From Annona cherimola (taxonomy: Eukaryota > Streptophyta > Magnoliopsida > Magnoliales > Annonaceae): a DNA stretch of 64,000 nucleotides. Shown here piece after piece: positions 32,336 through 44,042 of the stretch. The stretch spans positions 9,824,765 to 9,888,764 of the forward strand of contig CM059977.1 of assembly GCA_030490835.1 (NCBI GenBank), read 5' to 3'. Below the pieces are notes generated by a model, which had not been told where the DNA came from, did no database searches, and worked only from the letters and a program-made list of their open reading frames with translations. The position numbers and the translations under genes are program-made. Every line of letters starts with the position of its first letter. Positions within the stretch are counted from its first letter, which is position 1.

Positions 32336-34970
32336 ACACCTCACCCTTGAGGTGTTCTGAATAAGGTCTACTATGTCAAAGTTGAGAATAAGATCTCCCA
32401 AGATGGAAATAGATACCAAGGTGCAAAATCAAAAAAAACTTTTAACTATTACATCTCAAGTTTGCTCCTTATGGAGTTATTATACAATTTTCAGTGTCTA
32501 AAATCAAAATAAGCAAGCATTATAAGATAATTTTAATAAAGTTCTAAACTTCTTTGTCTTTTCCTCTGTTAGGTTCGTCTTTTTCCCGTGTTGATAAAGG
32601 CTCTAGTATAGCACTGTATCCCTGTTTTTCCACTGAAAACAAAAACTATGTGAGCTGAAAGCTCAGTAAGTAAACATTTATTTTTTTAAAAATTCTTTTT
32701 CAATCATTTTGATTTTTTTTCAAAAATAAATAGAATATCTATATTGTCTTTTATGCACAACAAACTGTAATAAAAACATCTTAATACATATGCACACATA
32801 TGTCAATTTTAAATTATGCATTCATACTGTGGGTATTGCCATCTACTTGTGCTCGCGTACAGCTGTGCTACACATTCGTGAGCTAAATCATCTCCTTTGA
32901 TAGTCCTGAAGTCGCTATCCGGGTACTACCATACTACTTTGCTCCTTGGCAGCAAACCCAATATGCAATTATGCATCATGCTCATGAATTTTAATTAATG
33001 CACCACTTAAATTCACTACTAAACATGAATTTGAAATAATAATGCTCATTTTTTAATAAACAAATTTGAAAGAAAATAAATAATCACATTTCATAGCAAA
33101 TCATAATATTCACATAATATTTTCAAAGATATGCTTTGATAAAAGTTTACTTACCTCTGAGTAGACTTTAAAACTCTTTTTTTTTTAATTTTTTTGTAGT
33201 AGCCTCAAGCTCTTTTCCTAATTTTCATCACAATATGTTCATTATTTCACTTTGGTTTTCACAAATATTATTTAAAATTTCATTTACAACTTTCCCAAAT
33301 TTTCTCATAATTTTAATCAGTCAAAATCCTATTTTTTTCTATTTATTCTTATATTAATTCACTTTAAACAACTTTATTTTTATATATAAAAATAAATTTG
33401 GACTTATACTTCTTTAAATATTTTCCTTTAATTTTTCTCATATTTTTTATAATTTTATATATACATATTTTTTCCATTTATCACACCTTTATAAACTTTC
33501 ATTCTTAATAAATTTATATTTTTAAACTCATTTAAGCTTCTAAATATTGACTTTAATTTTCTTGGTATTTCTCATAATTTTCTGTATTTTTTTCAGATTT
33601 TTCAGTATTTATTTAAGTTTTTTTTTCCGTCGTCGGTCGGCCAGTCGCCGGTGGGCTGCGCTGGCGGGCCGGAACAGTGGGCCAGGCTAGTGGGCTGGAT
33701 CCTTTGTTGGAAGTTGGGCTAGACTAGATAGTGGGCTGGCTCTGTTTACGTGGGCTAAGCTCTTGAGCTTTTGTTTCTGTGGGCTTAAGCTTAGTTTCTG
33801 GGCATCTGACTCACTGAGCCTGTTCAGATGGGCTTAGCCCACTAGTCCAGAAGCTTATTCATTTTTTCGTTTATTTTCAACGGTCTATATTTTCCAACTA
33901 AAATGACTTATATCTCTCAATATACATATCTGTTTGATCTAAAATTTTAGGGGTAAGCTTATAAAATTATGTTTTATAATCTGGACAGTCCATTTTTCAA
34001 AATAACATCTCTATCATCGGATTTAATATAAAGGGTTTAATAAAGGGTTAATATTAAATATCACTTCAAATAGCCAAATAAACTAATTTTTAACAGAACT
34101 AATTCATCACATATACTGTAAAGACAAAATGACTTAAATACCCCTGTATTTAAAAATCCAAAATAAATATATAGACATATCTAAAAATGATAAAACTTAG
34201 TTTATAAATTAAATATAACTAGATTAACAAGTTTATAAAATTATTTTCAAAAATAAAATAAAAATATATATATTTTTTGACCGGTCGGAAATCACCGGAT
34301 TTCCGACCGGTCTGAAAAGATCGGTGCTCTACTGTAAAATATCTCAAATAATGTTTGTAATGGTTCAGATTATTCTTTTTGTATCTATATTTTCCTGTAA
34401 TTATTTTTTTATGTTTTTCTCTTAAAATACATATTTATCACTCTATATTATATGTAAAAATCGTTATATCTAAAAATCTATAAGTCTGATCAATCTAAAA
34501 TTTTGCAGGCAAGCTAATCATATAATTATCTTATTATTATACGGTTACAATTCTCTGGTTCTGCTCAGAAGTATGTTTATTTCATCATATATCATTTCAT
34601 ACCCTTAATTTGGTACTTCTCATTTAAATAAGTAAAATTTCGATATCAAACATTTCAATAATACTCCTGTGAATAATTAGTCATGATAGAAATGTCGTGA
34701 ATGGTTTAGATCTATGAAATAACTGGTGTATAATATAGAATGAACGTGATTAACAGATAAAATGGTTCAACGCAGCTTACCTTTAAAAATTATTTCTTCT
34801 TCCTTTGTCTATCTCTTGCGTGATCAAATGGCGGAAACCCATCTCATGCTTGCCCCTTTTTATACTAATCCATTTGCTAAACGGCTGGGATTAATTGCCA
34901 TCAATTTGAAACGAACGTGCATGGCCCATCAATCCCATCCGTTTCCATCCATTTCTTAGAAACAGATGGA
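32336..34970 (+). mobile_element. Relic of an LTR retrotransposon, probably a long solo LTR or fragment
   Basis: The region begins TGTAACACCTCACCC and includes GTGAGCTGAAAGCTCAGTAAGTAA near 32651, a motif style I associate with long plant LTRs. Part of it (32803-33425) is matched in inverted orientation at 37876-39116. 33630-33860 is an unusual GC-rich island with repeated GTGGGCT. 34279-34312 is a perfect hairpin. There is no protein-coding capacity. The right boundary is uncertain. Confidence 0.45.
34279..34312. repeat. Perfect 15-bp inverted repeat (hairpin)
   Basis: GACCGGTCGGAAATC is followed after four bases (ACCG) by its exact reverse complement. It stands out because the flanks are almost pure A/T. 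Confidence 0.9.
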
Positions 34971-35120
34971 TGATGGCTGGTACATAGGATTAGGGTTTAA
35001 GTTTTATAAATAGAGTTATGAGTAGGGTTAGAATTAATATTTTATAAATAGAATTAGAGTTAGAGTTAAAGCAAACTCGAATTTTATAAGCCTGAGTTCT
35101 ACCCCTATTTCTAGCTATTA

Positions 35121-35615
35121 AATTCTAGAACAAGTACTGTTGAAACTAGACTAGATAATTTAACTCATGATTTTCATGAGTTCAAGCAGGAAATTATCGC
35201 TTCTCTTTCTAATACACAAAAAATCATCACAACAATTGCATCCACTATTCCCTCTAACACATCAATAATGAGAAATTAAATTTCAATAATGATGCAACAA
35301 CTTGACTTTGCTATTGACAACTTGTGTGAGACTACCATGAGAAATTTACAGGATAATACTGACAAAATATGTTTGACTACTGGATTACCTAAACTAAATG
35401 ATCTTCTTCAAGAGATTGGTAACAACTGTCATCATGTTATGGATTTACCACCTGAACCACCATCTTAAAAACATCCTCCAGGAATAGAGCTTTATAAATT
35501 CCAAGTTCCACCTCATTTCTGAATATCCAAACCTTCCAAATTCAATAGAACCAGGGATCAATCATCAAAATCTTAATTATTTCGTATTAATTTGTCTGGT
35601 TCTGATGATGAGTAA
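35121..35615 (+). pseudogene. Decayed protein-coding segment of unknown family, ~164 codons in one frame
   Basis: Frame 35121-35615 gives a protein-like translation with hydrophilic, helix-prone composition (TVETRLDNLTHDF, FKQEIIASLSN, LCETTMRNLQDNTD, GLPKLNDLLQEIGNN). Four in-frame stops interrupt it, after MRN, EPPS, PPHF and SSKS, before the final TAA. No net frameshift is present. I do not recognise the family. Its place among LTR relics suggests a retroelement gag-like or captured gene fragment, which is inference. Confidence 0.45.
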
Positions 35616-35650
35616 AGCTTAACTTTCATACAAATGATTAAAGTCTATAT

Positions 35651-36369
35651 TAGGGATGAGAATTATGGCAGGCCGTAACGGGTCAAAGTTTGCCCAATCT
35701 TGACTCTACTTTTTAAAAATTCAATTTGACCCTATTTTTATACCGGGTCAGGACAATGTTGGTTTGACCCTCGCTTTTTTTAATAGATCCCGGGACATAC
35801 TTTGGGTTGATATCGGAATAGCGGGTAGGATAAAAAAATGCAAATCAAATAAGATTATTTTAAAAATTTATATACCTATCAAATATAAATATACATTTAT
35901 ACTAAATTTAAATGTTATATACTTTAATATTTTATTAAGTATTAAAAACATATCATTACTAAAATAAAATATGAGAAAATATAGTATAAATTTATTAAAA
36001 TAATTAATTTACAATTATACGTAAGAGTTATATATATGTGCGAATTCCTCTTATTGATATTATATTGTTTTTCGGATAGATTGATTCTTCTATTGTTAAT
36101 AGTTAATTATAAAAAAGTGTGAAAATTTTGAAAGAAAATAATAATAAGATTTAAACATAGATTTATAATTTTTAATAAATTAATATATACGGGGCAGGTC
36201 GGACTTGGGGTCGGGACATGGTTGACTCACCACGACCCTATTTTTGAATTAAGGTCAAATTTTGTAATTCATCCCTATACCAAGTTAAAAAAATATTAAT
36301 TTTACCCAGTCAAAAATAGGTCAAGTCAATGCCCAGTTACAAGTCGACCTGTCTCAATTCCCACCCCTA
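35651..36369. mobile_element. Non-autonomous hAT-like element, 719 bp
   Basis: The left end TAGGGATGAGAATT and the right end AATTCCCACCCCTA are inverted repeats with two mismatches. Flanking octamers GTCTATAT and ATCCATAT agree at six of eight positions, consistent with a worn 8-bp target duplication. GGGTC/GACCC motifs lie inside both ends. The 67-codon frame inside (35764-35967) is not a gene. Confidence 0.7.
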
Positions 36370-36699
36370 ATCCATATGTTGACAAACATGAAGAGTAGCT
36401 TTGATGGTGTTTTGGCGAACTTCAATTTTTTATTTTTTTATAGCAGACACCTAAATTGGCAAATATTTATATAGTCTATTTTTATCATGAACATGATATT
36501 ATGTATATTGTTACATTTAGATAGACTTATTTTAAATTCATATGTTTTAGTTTATTTTTTAATGAGGTTTTCTAATATTTGTTTATTTGTTGCTTTTTGT
36601 TAATGACAAAGGGAGAGAAATGACATGTATAATTAGGAGAATCAAAATAGAGGAAGTTTTGGTTGGAGAATATATTTTATTCTTAACATGCAATTTGTG

Positions 36700-37448
36700 A
36701 TTTGTCATCATCAAAAAGGGAGAGAATGGTTGAGTTATAGCGTTTTGATGATAGACTAGTTAAGAATTTAATATTTGAAATGTGTTTGATTGTATTGTTT
36801 GCCATGATATGATTTAAGATGAACTGTTATAACTTGTAAGCATGGGTGTTATGTATGCAAAATTGTTGAGGTTGTTTTGTAAAAACTTCGATAATTTTTT
36901 AGCAAAACCAATGGACATTTAATTTGAACGATGACATAGAAAAATCAGTTAGTTTGTTATGATGAGTTATCTTGATTTATTAACTTATAAGTTCTTGAGA
37001 AAAATTTAATTGGTTATGTATTTGGTAGAGAAAATCTGTATCAAGCTATAAATAGAAACTAAATTTCAACTAGAAATTCATTTCGAAGAAGATCATTTTA
37101 AAAATGAAGATCTGTTTCAAGGCATTCTCTTTGATCCTCTGTCAATTTGTCAGAAGTAGCATATTGAAAATCGTCGTGACCATCCTATAAGAGCTTCGTC
37201 TATGTGCTTTTGTGCTATGTAACTGGCTGTAAGCTTTATTTTATCTTGAATTGGAGGTTGTTCAATTCAAAAGGAGAGATTTCATTATAAAATATGGAAA
37301 GTTTCATGTGTCACCGGGAACCGTTTGTATAATTCAAAAGACGATTGAGATCATATCACTGTAATTTGATATTCTAAGTCGATTAGTGGAAGTCCAAGTC
37401 GAAGTGTTGAGTTGAAGAGTGAAATAGGTGCATTAACTAAACCACTAT
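36700..37448 (+). mobile_element. LTR relic of a copia (SIRE-like) retrotransposon
   Basis: TTTGTCATCATCAAAAAGGGAGAG at 36695-36724 resembles the polypurine-tract region that precedes the 3' LTR of SIRE-type copia elements. About 320 bp on lies a TATA-like CTATAAATAG at 37046-37055, then a leader-like stretch rich in CTTC and TCGTC motifs. No coding sequence remains. A TRIM follows immediately. Confidence 0.45.
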
Positions 37449-37850
37449 TGTGACATCCTAAATTAGTTAGGATGAAAAGGGGAGCTTGGGCTATAAGTGA
37501 AGGTTCTGATTAAATGATTGAGATGTCTTTTAGGGTGAGTCCAAAAGGACAAAACTGTGTGGGCGCGAGGCCTAAAGCGAACAATACCTTCAACTGTTGG
37601 TCAGGGCATAAAAAATGGTATCAGAGCCGACACCTGATATCTTGCTAGTGTGTCCAACGAGGACACTGGAGCCCTAAGGGGGGTGGATGTGATATCCTAC
37701 ACGATTAGGATGAATGAGGGAGCTTGGGCTATAAGTGAAGATTCTGGTTGAATGGTTGAGGCGTCTTTTGAGGTGAGCCCAAAAGGACAAAACCGTGGGG
37801 CACAAAATCCAAAGTGGACAATACCTGTAACTATTAGCCAGAGAGTGATG
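37449..37850 (+). mobile_element. TRIM, second copy (same family as 1413-1828)
   Basis: Left LTR 37449-37613 (TGTGACATCCTAAATTAG...), intact primer-binding site TGGTATCAGAGCC at 37616-37628, internal segment of about 74 bp with AAGGGGGGTGGA at its end, and right LTR 37688-37850 (TGTGATATCC...). The right end has lost the CA dinucleotide and no target duplication is visible. It is more diverged between its LTRs than the first copy. Confidence 0.8.
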
Positions 37851-37875
37851 AAATTAATTAAAGGTATGATACTAA

Positions 37876-39116
37876 AAAAACTATGAAAATTTTAAAGTAA
37901 GCATTTAAAGAAGTATACAAGTTCAAATTTATATTTTTCTACAAATAATAAGAAATAAAGTTATTTTAAGGTATAATAATCCAAGAAGAAAAAGGGAAAA
38001 AATGAATTTTGACCAAATAAAATTATGAAAAAATTTAGAAAAGTCATTATAAACAATAGTTATGAAAAACGAGATGTAATAATGAATGTGTTGTGATGAA
38101 AATTCAGGAGAAAGACTTGAGGCTACTCCAAGATATTGAAAAAAAAAGTTTAAAGCTTACTTAGAGGTAAGTAAATTTTTACTAAATATCGTTTCGAAAA
38201 TATTATGTTGGATATTATGATTTATTATGAAATATGATTATTTATTAAGTTTGGAACTTTGATATTATGATTTATTATGAGAGGGCTCCGCTTCTATGTA
38301 ACCGGGTTACATAAAAGCGGACTCATATAACCCCTTCAAAATCTAATCAATCTATTGTATTTAACATCATTTGTTTATCTAAGGAATCAAATTTCATCCA
38401 AAGCAACTATGTTTATGGGCTACACTTGTTAGCAAATGTATATATTCATGTGTAAATTATGCAAAATCAAAAATATCAATTTTAAAGTAGTATTTTCAAC
38501 ATCTAAATCGTCCAAAATATCATTTCTTTGTGACTAAATGATTCTATAAAATATTATTATATTCTAATACATGCGTAAATAGATCTAATCATTTTTCTTA
38601 ATTTACATATGAATATATATATTTTTGAACAAATGTAGCCCAAAACATATTTGATTTGTATGAAACTTGGTCTTCTAGATAAACAAATGATGTTAATATA
38701 ATGAATGAATTGAATTTTTCATTAAGAATCAAAATCTTAGACTTTTAAGAGATTACAAGGGTCTAATTCTATGTAATCCGGTTACATAGAAGCGGGACCA
38801 ATTATAAAATATGATTATTTATTAAGTTTAGATCTTTCTTTTAAGTTAGTTTATTCAAATATGAGCATGATTATTTCAAAATATTTTCAATCATGTTAAG
38901 CAGTAAATCTAAGTAGTGCATTAATCATAATGTATGAATATGATGCATAATTACACATTGAGTTTGCCATTAAGCAGTAAAGCATTATTGTAGTACCTGT
39001 GTGGTAACCTCAAGACTACCAAAGAAGATGAATCAGCTCATGAATATGTAGCACAGCTGCACGCAAGCACAAGCAGATGACAATGTCTACAGTATGAATG
39101 CATGATTTAGAATTGA
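37876..39116 (-). mobile_element. Inverted partial copy of the LTR relic at 32803-33425
   Basis: On the minus strand this block follows 32803-33425 in order: the ATGCATTCATACTG segment, the GCTGTGCTAC segment, the TTACTTACCTC segment and the AACTTTATTTCTTATT segment. It is split by a MITE at about 38283-38800. It sits between two TRIM copies. Confidence 0.65.
38283..38800. repeat. MITE with CTTCTATGTAACCGG terminal inverted repeats
   Basis: The left end (CTCCGCTTCTATGTAACCGG) and the right end (CCGGTTACATAGAAGCGGGAC) are inverted copies. Each end also holds a small palindrome (TATGTAACCGGGTTACATA). The interior is AT-rich and related to 20430-20620 and 31085-31330. It interrupts the LTR relic. 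Confidence 0.75.
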
Positions 39117-39118
39117 CA

Positions 39119-39354
39119 AAAACGGTATCAGAGCCGACTCTCGATATCCTGTTGGTGTGTCCAGTGGAAACTCATCCAGCAAGGACACTGAAGATATCCT
39201 ACATTGCTTAGGATGAAGGAGGGAGTTGTGGCTATAAGTGAAGGTTCTGGTTGAATGGTCGAGGCGCCTTTTGGGGTGAGCCTAAAAGGACAAAACCGTG
39301 CAGGCACAATGCCCAAAGCAGACAATACCTGCAACTGTTGGCCAAGGCGTGACA
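39119..39354 (+). mobile_element. TRIM, third copy, lacking the left LTR
   Basis: It starts at the primer-binding site (CGGTATCAGAGCCGACTC at 39124), then has the short internal segment, a deletion over the polypurine tract and LTR start, and a right LTR that ends in GTGACA at 39354. Joined to the copy at 37449-37850 it would give LTR-internal-LTR-internal-LTR, with the inverted LTR relic inserted after the middle LTR. Confidence 0.75.
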
Positions 39355-39839
39355 ACTATAATTTGTGGTATCTTTTCTGGGTTATTTTATGTAGTGTGTG
39401 CAATTTATCTTATCCTTTCTTAGATCTCTCTTTGCACTTTTGTCCTTTTCTTTTATCAATTCCATAGGGCCTAACATTAATAATTAAATTAAAATTCATT
39501 CTTATTTTATTTAATATCTTCTATTTTTAAATATCAAAAATTATTTCGATCAAAGTTTTGAGTAGGCTAGATTTATGTTTTGAGTTAAATAGATAATCTT
39601 AGATGCAACGAGCTGAATTTTAGTTATCAAAGTGGGAAGGACAAGTATTCTAAGCTCTAACGTAAAGTGCTTACAAGTATTATTGTTTATATATGGGCTC
39701 ATGAATAAACATTTCATGACTACGATCATTATTTCTTCACCACTGCTTTAGCATTATATTACAAAAATATTTTATTTTATTTTTTATTTAAGTTCATGAA
39801 TTAAATTTTGTGTTACTCATTATTAAGGTTCCATTATGG
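39355..39839. other. AT-rich intergenic DNA, no gene seen
   Basis: Nothing recognisable apart from AT-rich sequence. Confidence 0.5.
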
Positions 39840-40445
39840 GAATCAGAATTGTCTAAAAATGTGAAATCCACTGTATTCATCGCCTTTAGAGTCATAAATT
39901 TCATCCAAATTGAAGATTTACATGGTTGTATTTGATTAATGTGTAAAATCAATATAATAAATGGCTCATACCGAATGCACCAAGTGCATTCAGCCTCAAT
40001 GCACTTAGGTGCCTTTAACCTTTTTTTATTGTTTTTATACAACTGGTAATCTATGTGTATTTAATATGTGTATCAATTTTTACTATTTTTGAAGACTTTT
40101 AGATACTTTTATTTTCTAAAATTAGTGGCATTTTTCTAGTTCATAAATTACGAAAATACCTTGATTTTAAAAAATAAAAAATCTAAAAGTTTCAAAAAAT
40201 GGTAAAAATTGATATACATATTAAATATACCTAAATTAACAGTTACATAAAAAAATGTGTTTGTGCACCCGAGTGCATCGAAGCTCAGTGCACCCGAGTG
40301 CACTAGATCGAGACTCTATAATAAAATTATTTAATTTATATATTAATTTAGAAAATATTAATTCAATATTTAAACTATCTAAAGTATTCTTATTTTACAG
40401 ACGAATGATACTATAAATTATTATAACATTTTATTGCATTTGCGG
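39840..40445. repeat. MITE split by a fold-back element
   Basis: 39840-39965 and 40320-40445 resemble the two halves of the AT-rich MITE family (TTTCATCCAAATTGAAGATTTACATGG; TTTAAACTATCTAAAGTATTCTT). Between them, about 39973-40304, lies a fold-back element with ends GAATGCACCAAGTGCATTC and GAGTGCACTAG and an internally inverted AT-rich body. Confidence 0.55.
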
Positions 40446-40804
40446 CCAGATTATGTGTATTTTATAAGTTACATAGAATTAGACACTTTAAGCTGAAACA
40501 GCCGGCCTAATATGAATCCTTAGATTAAAATGATTTTTGATACTATAATAAGAAGTAATTATAAACAATGTCAATTTTGATTTATCATCGTAGGGAGCAT
40601 CTGGGAGGGCCGGTTCCACTGAAGTGCTACTCGGTTATAAATTTTAAAATTTCTCATTCCAAATTTTTAAAGGAAATGTTATATGCAACAAAAGTATGGT
40701 GTGGAACAAATATCTAAACCATTTAATGTATATATATAAATCAAGTCATGTACTTAATTTCGAAATGGAAATTAAATGACAATAGAAAACTTTAATTTGT
40801 CCTA
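40446..40804. other. AT-rich intergenic DNA, no gene seen
   Basis: No feature recognised. Confidence 0.5.
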
Positions 40805-41052
40805 GAATGTGTTTGTTAAAAAATAAAACTTTTCACATAAAATTTTTAATTTTTCTTTATATCTTTCTGTGCAAATTATTTTACTTTTCAATTATTTTTA
40901 AACAGCTACCAAACAACTGACCTATCTATTTTAACTTTATTCTCTTCATTCATCATCATTAACTACATTATATCACATTATTTTCTTTTATTTCTAAAAT
41001 TTTTATACAAAAAAATATTTTCAATAAAAATTTTACCATTTTCCAAACACGC
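40805..41052 (-). repeat. Tourist-like MITE, inverted orientation
   Basis: Ends ATGTGTTTGTT and CCAAACACGC enclose the reverse complement of the family interior (CCTATCTATTTTAACTTTATTCTCTT; ATATCACATTATTTTCT). Confidence 0.65.
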
Positions 41053-41456
41053 ATGATGCTGAAACGTGCCTTGTTGGGAAAGAATAACAATTTCCATTCT
41101 TGACACTCTTTCCCCTTTTTACCTTTGTCCATCGATGTTATGGAAACCACAAAACTCCGTATGATAAGGTGAGCTCACGGAAAACACGGAATCTTCATTT
41201 GTTTATGTCAGAACCACACATCTTCGTCTGTTTATATCACATCCGTCCAAATAATACAATATAGAATTCTAGAGATCAAGATTTCACAGCCCGTTTGTTG
41301 TAGAAGTTCAATCAAACCCCTCTTGGAAAAAAGATAGAGGTAAAAAAACGTCGAACGCTTGAGTTTTCCAAACACAGAGACGGAGTAAATCAGCTGAACC
41401 AAGGAAAATATATAAGCAAATTAACAAATCCTCTTACCTGCAATGCTCACCGTCTG

Positions 41457-44042
41457 TTACAACTCGTTGCTTGTGATGCTGCTGACGCTGATTGACATTT
41501 TCGAGCTCCTTGAATCAGTAAAATTCCTACTGCGGGACGACGACGCCGTCAGATCCCAGTCTTCCTGCGCTGAGGTCGAAATTGCTTGGCAGAACTCCTC
41601 ATTATGGTTCGTTGCCGCTGCTTCAACGACGGCAGCCTCATCCGCGCTTTCCTGCAACCGCAATGCGAGCTCAAGGTTCCACAGCACATCCTCCATGGAT
41701 GGCCGGTCCACCCCACGATCCGACAAGCACTTCTCGGCAGTCTCGATGAAGGTATTCAAGCTCTCCGACGTGATCTTCCCTTTTAGATGGGGATCAATGA
41801 TCTCTTCCACCGTTCCTTTCTTCTTGCAGTGCAGAGCCCAATCGGCCAAGCAGATCTCGTCCTCGGGCAATGCAGGGTTCAAAGCTGGGCGCCCGCAGAG
41901 GACTTCGAACAGCACCACCCCAAATGAGTACACATCCGACTTGTCGGTGAGCTGATGGCGACGGAAGTATTCTGGATCCAGATACCCAAAGCTGCCTTTC
42001 ACCATGGTGCTGACATGGGTGTCGTCCACGGTGGGGCTCATCTTCGACAGGCCGAAATCCGAGACCTTGGCGACCCACTTCTCGTCGAGGAGGATGTTCG
42101 TGCTTTTCACATCGCGGTGGATGATGAAGAGATTAGTCCCTTTGTGGAGGTAGTGCAGGCCGCGGGCAGCCCCGATGCAGATTTCCAGCCTCTGCTTCCA
42201 AGGCAGGGGTGGCTTTAGAGAGCCGCAGAGATGATCCCGGAAGGTCCCGCGACACATGTAGTCGTAGACGAGGATCATCTCCGAATTTTCATGGCAAAAA
42301 CCAATAAGGGAGACAAGGTGGCGGTGGCGTAGCCGGGAGAGCATCTCGATCTCCGTTTGGAACTCGCGCAACCCCTGACTAGATGAAGGGTTTGCGCGTT
42401 TGATGGCTACGTTTGCTTTGTTGTCGATGGCTCCCCTGTAGACCTTGCCAAAGCCACCAACTCCTATGCAGAGGGCCGCATCGAAGTTGTTGGTAGCTTT
42501 TTTTATCTCTGCAAGGGAGAAGTGCCGGCAGACGTCGGACGGAAGCGACGACGAATAGCTCCCCGCCGTGTTCGCCTTGCCCGAGCCCGTGGTGCTCCGG
42601 CAACGACGACGGACAAAAAAACAGACAAGACTGCTAAGGACAACGGCGGCGGCAGCAGCACCCGCTGCAGTTCCCACTACAACAGGACTCTTCCCTCTTC
42701 GCTTCCCAGTCGGAGATGGGTTCCCTGGACTATCCCCGGCAAGATTGAGATTTTGATCACTCAACTTAAAGATCTCGATGCCATTTAAGAGCGCGTCGTC
42801 GTACTCTGGCTTGGTATTTGGGTTTGGTCCCAGCTCCAACCGTAGTTCTTGGGGCTCTCCGTCTGAAACCATGACGGTGTAATCTTTATACACGGGAACG
42901 CCATTCGTCGGTTCCCCTGTATCCTGCTCAGCCCAAGTAATCACATCAGCTTCCGGTTCAGCCATTTTGCGATTGATGAAAATAGAGAACATCCTTTGGT
43001 TTGCCTTGAAAATGAATGTTTGGATCTCGCAGAAGTGAAGTCTTATCAGGTATTGAAATCCGGAGGCAACGGGAAAAACCCATGTCAGGTTGTTTTTCAG
43101 ATTAAAATCTGAATCGGAACCCATCGACCGTCCTGATTTGTAGACCTCCTCGGGGGCAATGTAGGAGGGGACTTGGGATGTGTATTTGAAGCTTTTGTTG
43201 AGCTCCCATCTAACTGTCTCCCCAGGCGCATCACCAGACAGGTACATGGAATCGTCACTCCAGTTCCGAAACACCTTCGAATCGTTGGCGGGTGAGATTT
43301 CTTGGCCGCCCACATTCAGCCGCGTGACCGTCTCGAGTGCTATGTCTTTATTAAGCATGAATGCCTGAGGAGGTTGCTCCGAATCAAGGACGACTCTGTA
43401 CGTGCGAGGGAAGATGTCGAGCATCGACACGACTTCGATTCCATTGGCAAAAGCATAAGCGTTTGGGATCTTGTGAGATGGAGCGAAGGTGATGTTCAAT
43501 AGTCCTTTTTCCGAGTAAATGCAGTATTCGCGCACGAGGTAGTCCATTTTGAAGGTTTTGGTGGCGTTGTAGATGCTGAAATCGCCAAGGAGGGTGTAGC
43601 CGTTAGACGTGACGTTGAATATGGCATTCGACTCACCAAGGCCGCTGTAATTGGCAGGATGGAAGTAGAGGCGGATGAATTTCCGGCCAGCTCCAAATTG
43701 GAATTTATAAGAGCATCGGGAATGGAAGATGCGGGCCGTGCCGTAAGGAATCGAGAGGTTGGAGGGTATTTGCCCGTTGGATGAGAGATTTGTGTTGTCA
43801 CAGTTGGGACGGTATCCTGAAAACTCATCTGATTCCCAGTCCAGCTCGTTGGCATCTTCGGCATTTCGAAATTCGTGGTTGCCGCAGATAATGCGGACAA
43901 AACTAGAGTCACTGGAAGATGAATTGTTGGCGGGGGTTGCGGCGGAAGAAAGATGGAAGAAGCAGCAGCAAATGAAGACGTAGCAGAGAAAAGTGGAGAT
44001 CTGGCGGAGGTGGCTGTTTTCAGTTGAATCCATGGGAATCAT
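41457..44042 (-). CDS. FERONIA-like malectin receptor kinase C (CrRLK1L family), intact, 861 aa
   Basis: Single-exon receptor kinase closely related to the broken gene B. Signal peptide about 1-35; malectin-like ectodomain about 50-425 with GRSMGS, NNLTWVF and LIRLHFCEI; membrane segment about 453-477 followed by VRRRCR; kinase about 520-800 with GVGGFG at 527-532, K548 in VAIK, HRDVKSTN from 642 (catalytic D644), DFG at 662-664 and [13 protein letters not shown]. All catalytic residues are present. The Ser-rich tail holds TDSRSSKMSIS, a motif also found at the end of FERONIA. Two ATGs (44042 and 44033) could start it. A strong minus-strand donor CAG/GTAAGAG lies 19 bases past the stop, so a 3' UTR intron is possible. 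Confidence 0.95.
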   Translation of the reverse strand: MIPMDSTENSHLRQISTFLCYVFICCCFFHLSSAATPANNSSSSDSSFVRIICGNHEFRNAEDANELDWESDEFSGYRPNCDNTNLSSNGQIPSNLSIPYGTARIFHSRCSYKFQFGAGRKFIRLYFHPANYSGLGESNAIFNVTSNGYTLLGDFSIYNATKTFKMDYLVREYCIYSEKGLLNITFAPSHKIPNAYAFANGIEVVSMLDIFPRTYRVVLDSEQPPQAFMLNKDIALETVTRLNVGGQEISPANDSKVFRNWSDDSMYLSGDAPGETVRWELNKSFKYTSQVPSYIAPEEVYKSGRSMGSDSDFNLKNNLTWVFPVASGFQYLIRLHFCEIQTFIFKANQRMFSIFINRKMAEPEADVITWAEQDTGEPTNGVPVYKDYTVMVSDGEPQELRLELGPNPNTKPEYDDALLNGIEIFKLSDQNLNLAGDSPGNPSPTGKRRGKSPVVVGTAAGAAAAAVVLSSLVCFFVRRRCRSTTGSGKANTAGSYSSSLPSDVCRHFSLAEIKKATNNFDAALCIGVGGFGKVYRGAIDNKANVAIKRANPSSSQGLREFQTEIEMLSRLRHRHLVSLIGFCHENSEMILVYDYMCRGTFRDHLCGSLKPPLPWKQRLEICIGAARGLHYLHKGTNLFIIHRDVKSTNILLDEKWVAKVSDFGLSKMSPTVDDTHVSTMVKGSFGYLDPEYFRRHQLTDKSDVYSFGVVLFEVLCGRPALNPALPEDEICLADWALHCKKKGTVEEIIDPHLKGKITSESLNTFIETAEKCLSDRGVDRPSMEDVLWNLELALRLQESADEAAVVEAAATNHNEEFCQAISTSAQEDWDLTASSSRSRNFTDSRSSKMSISVSSITSNEL

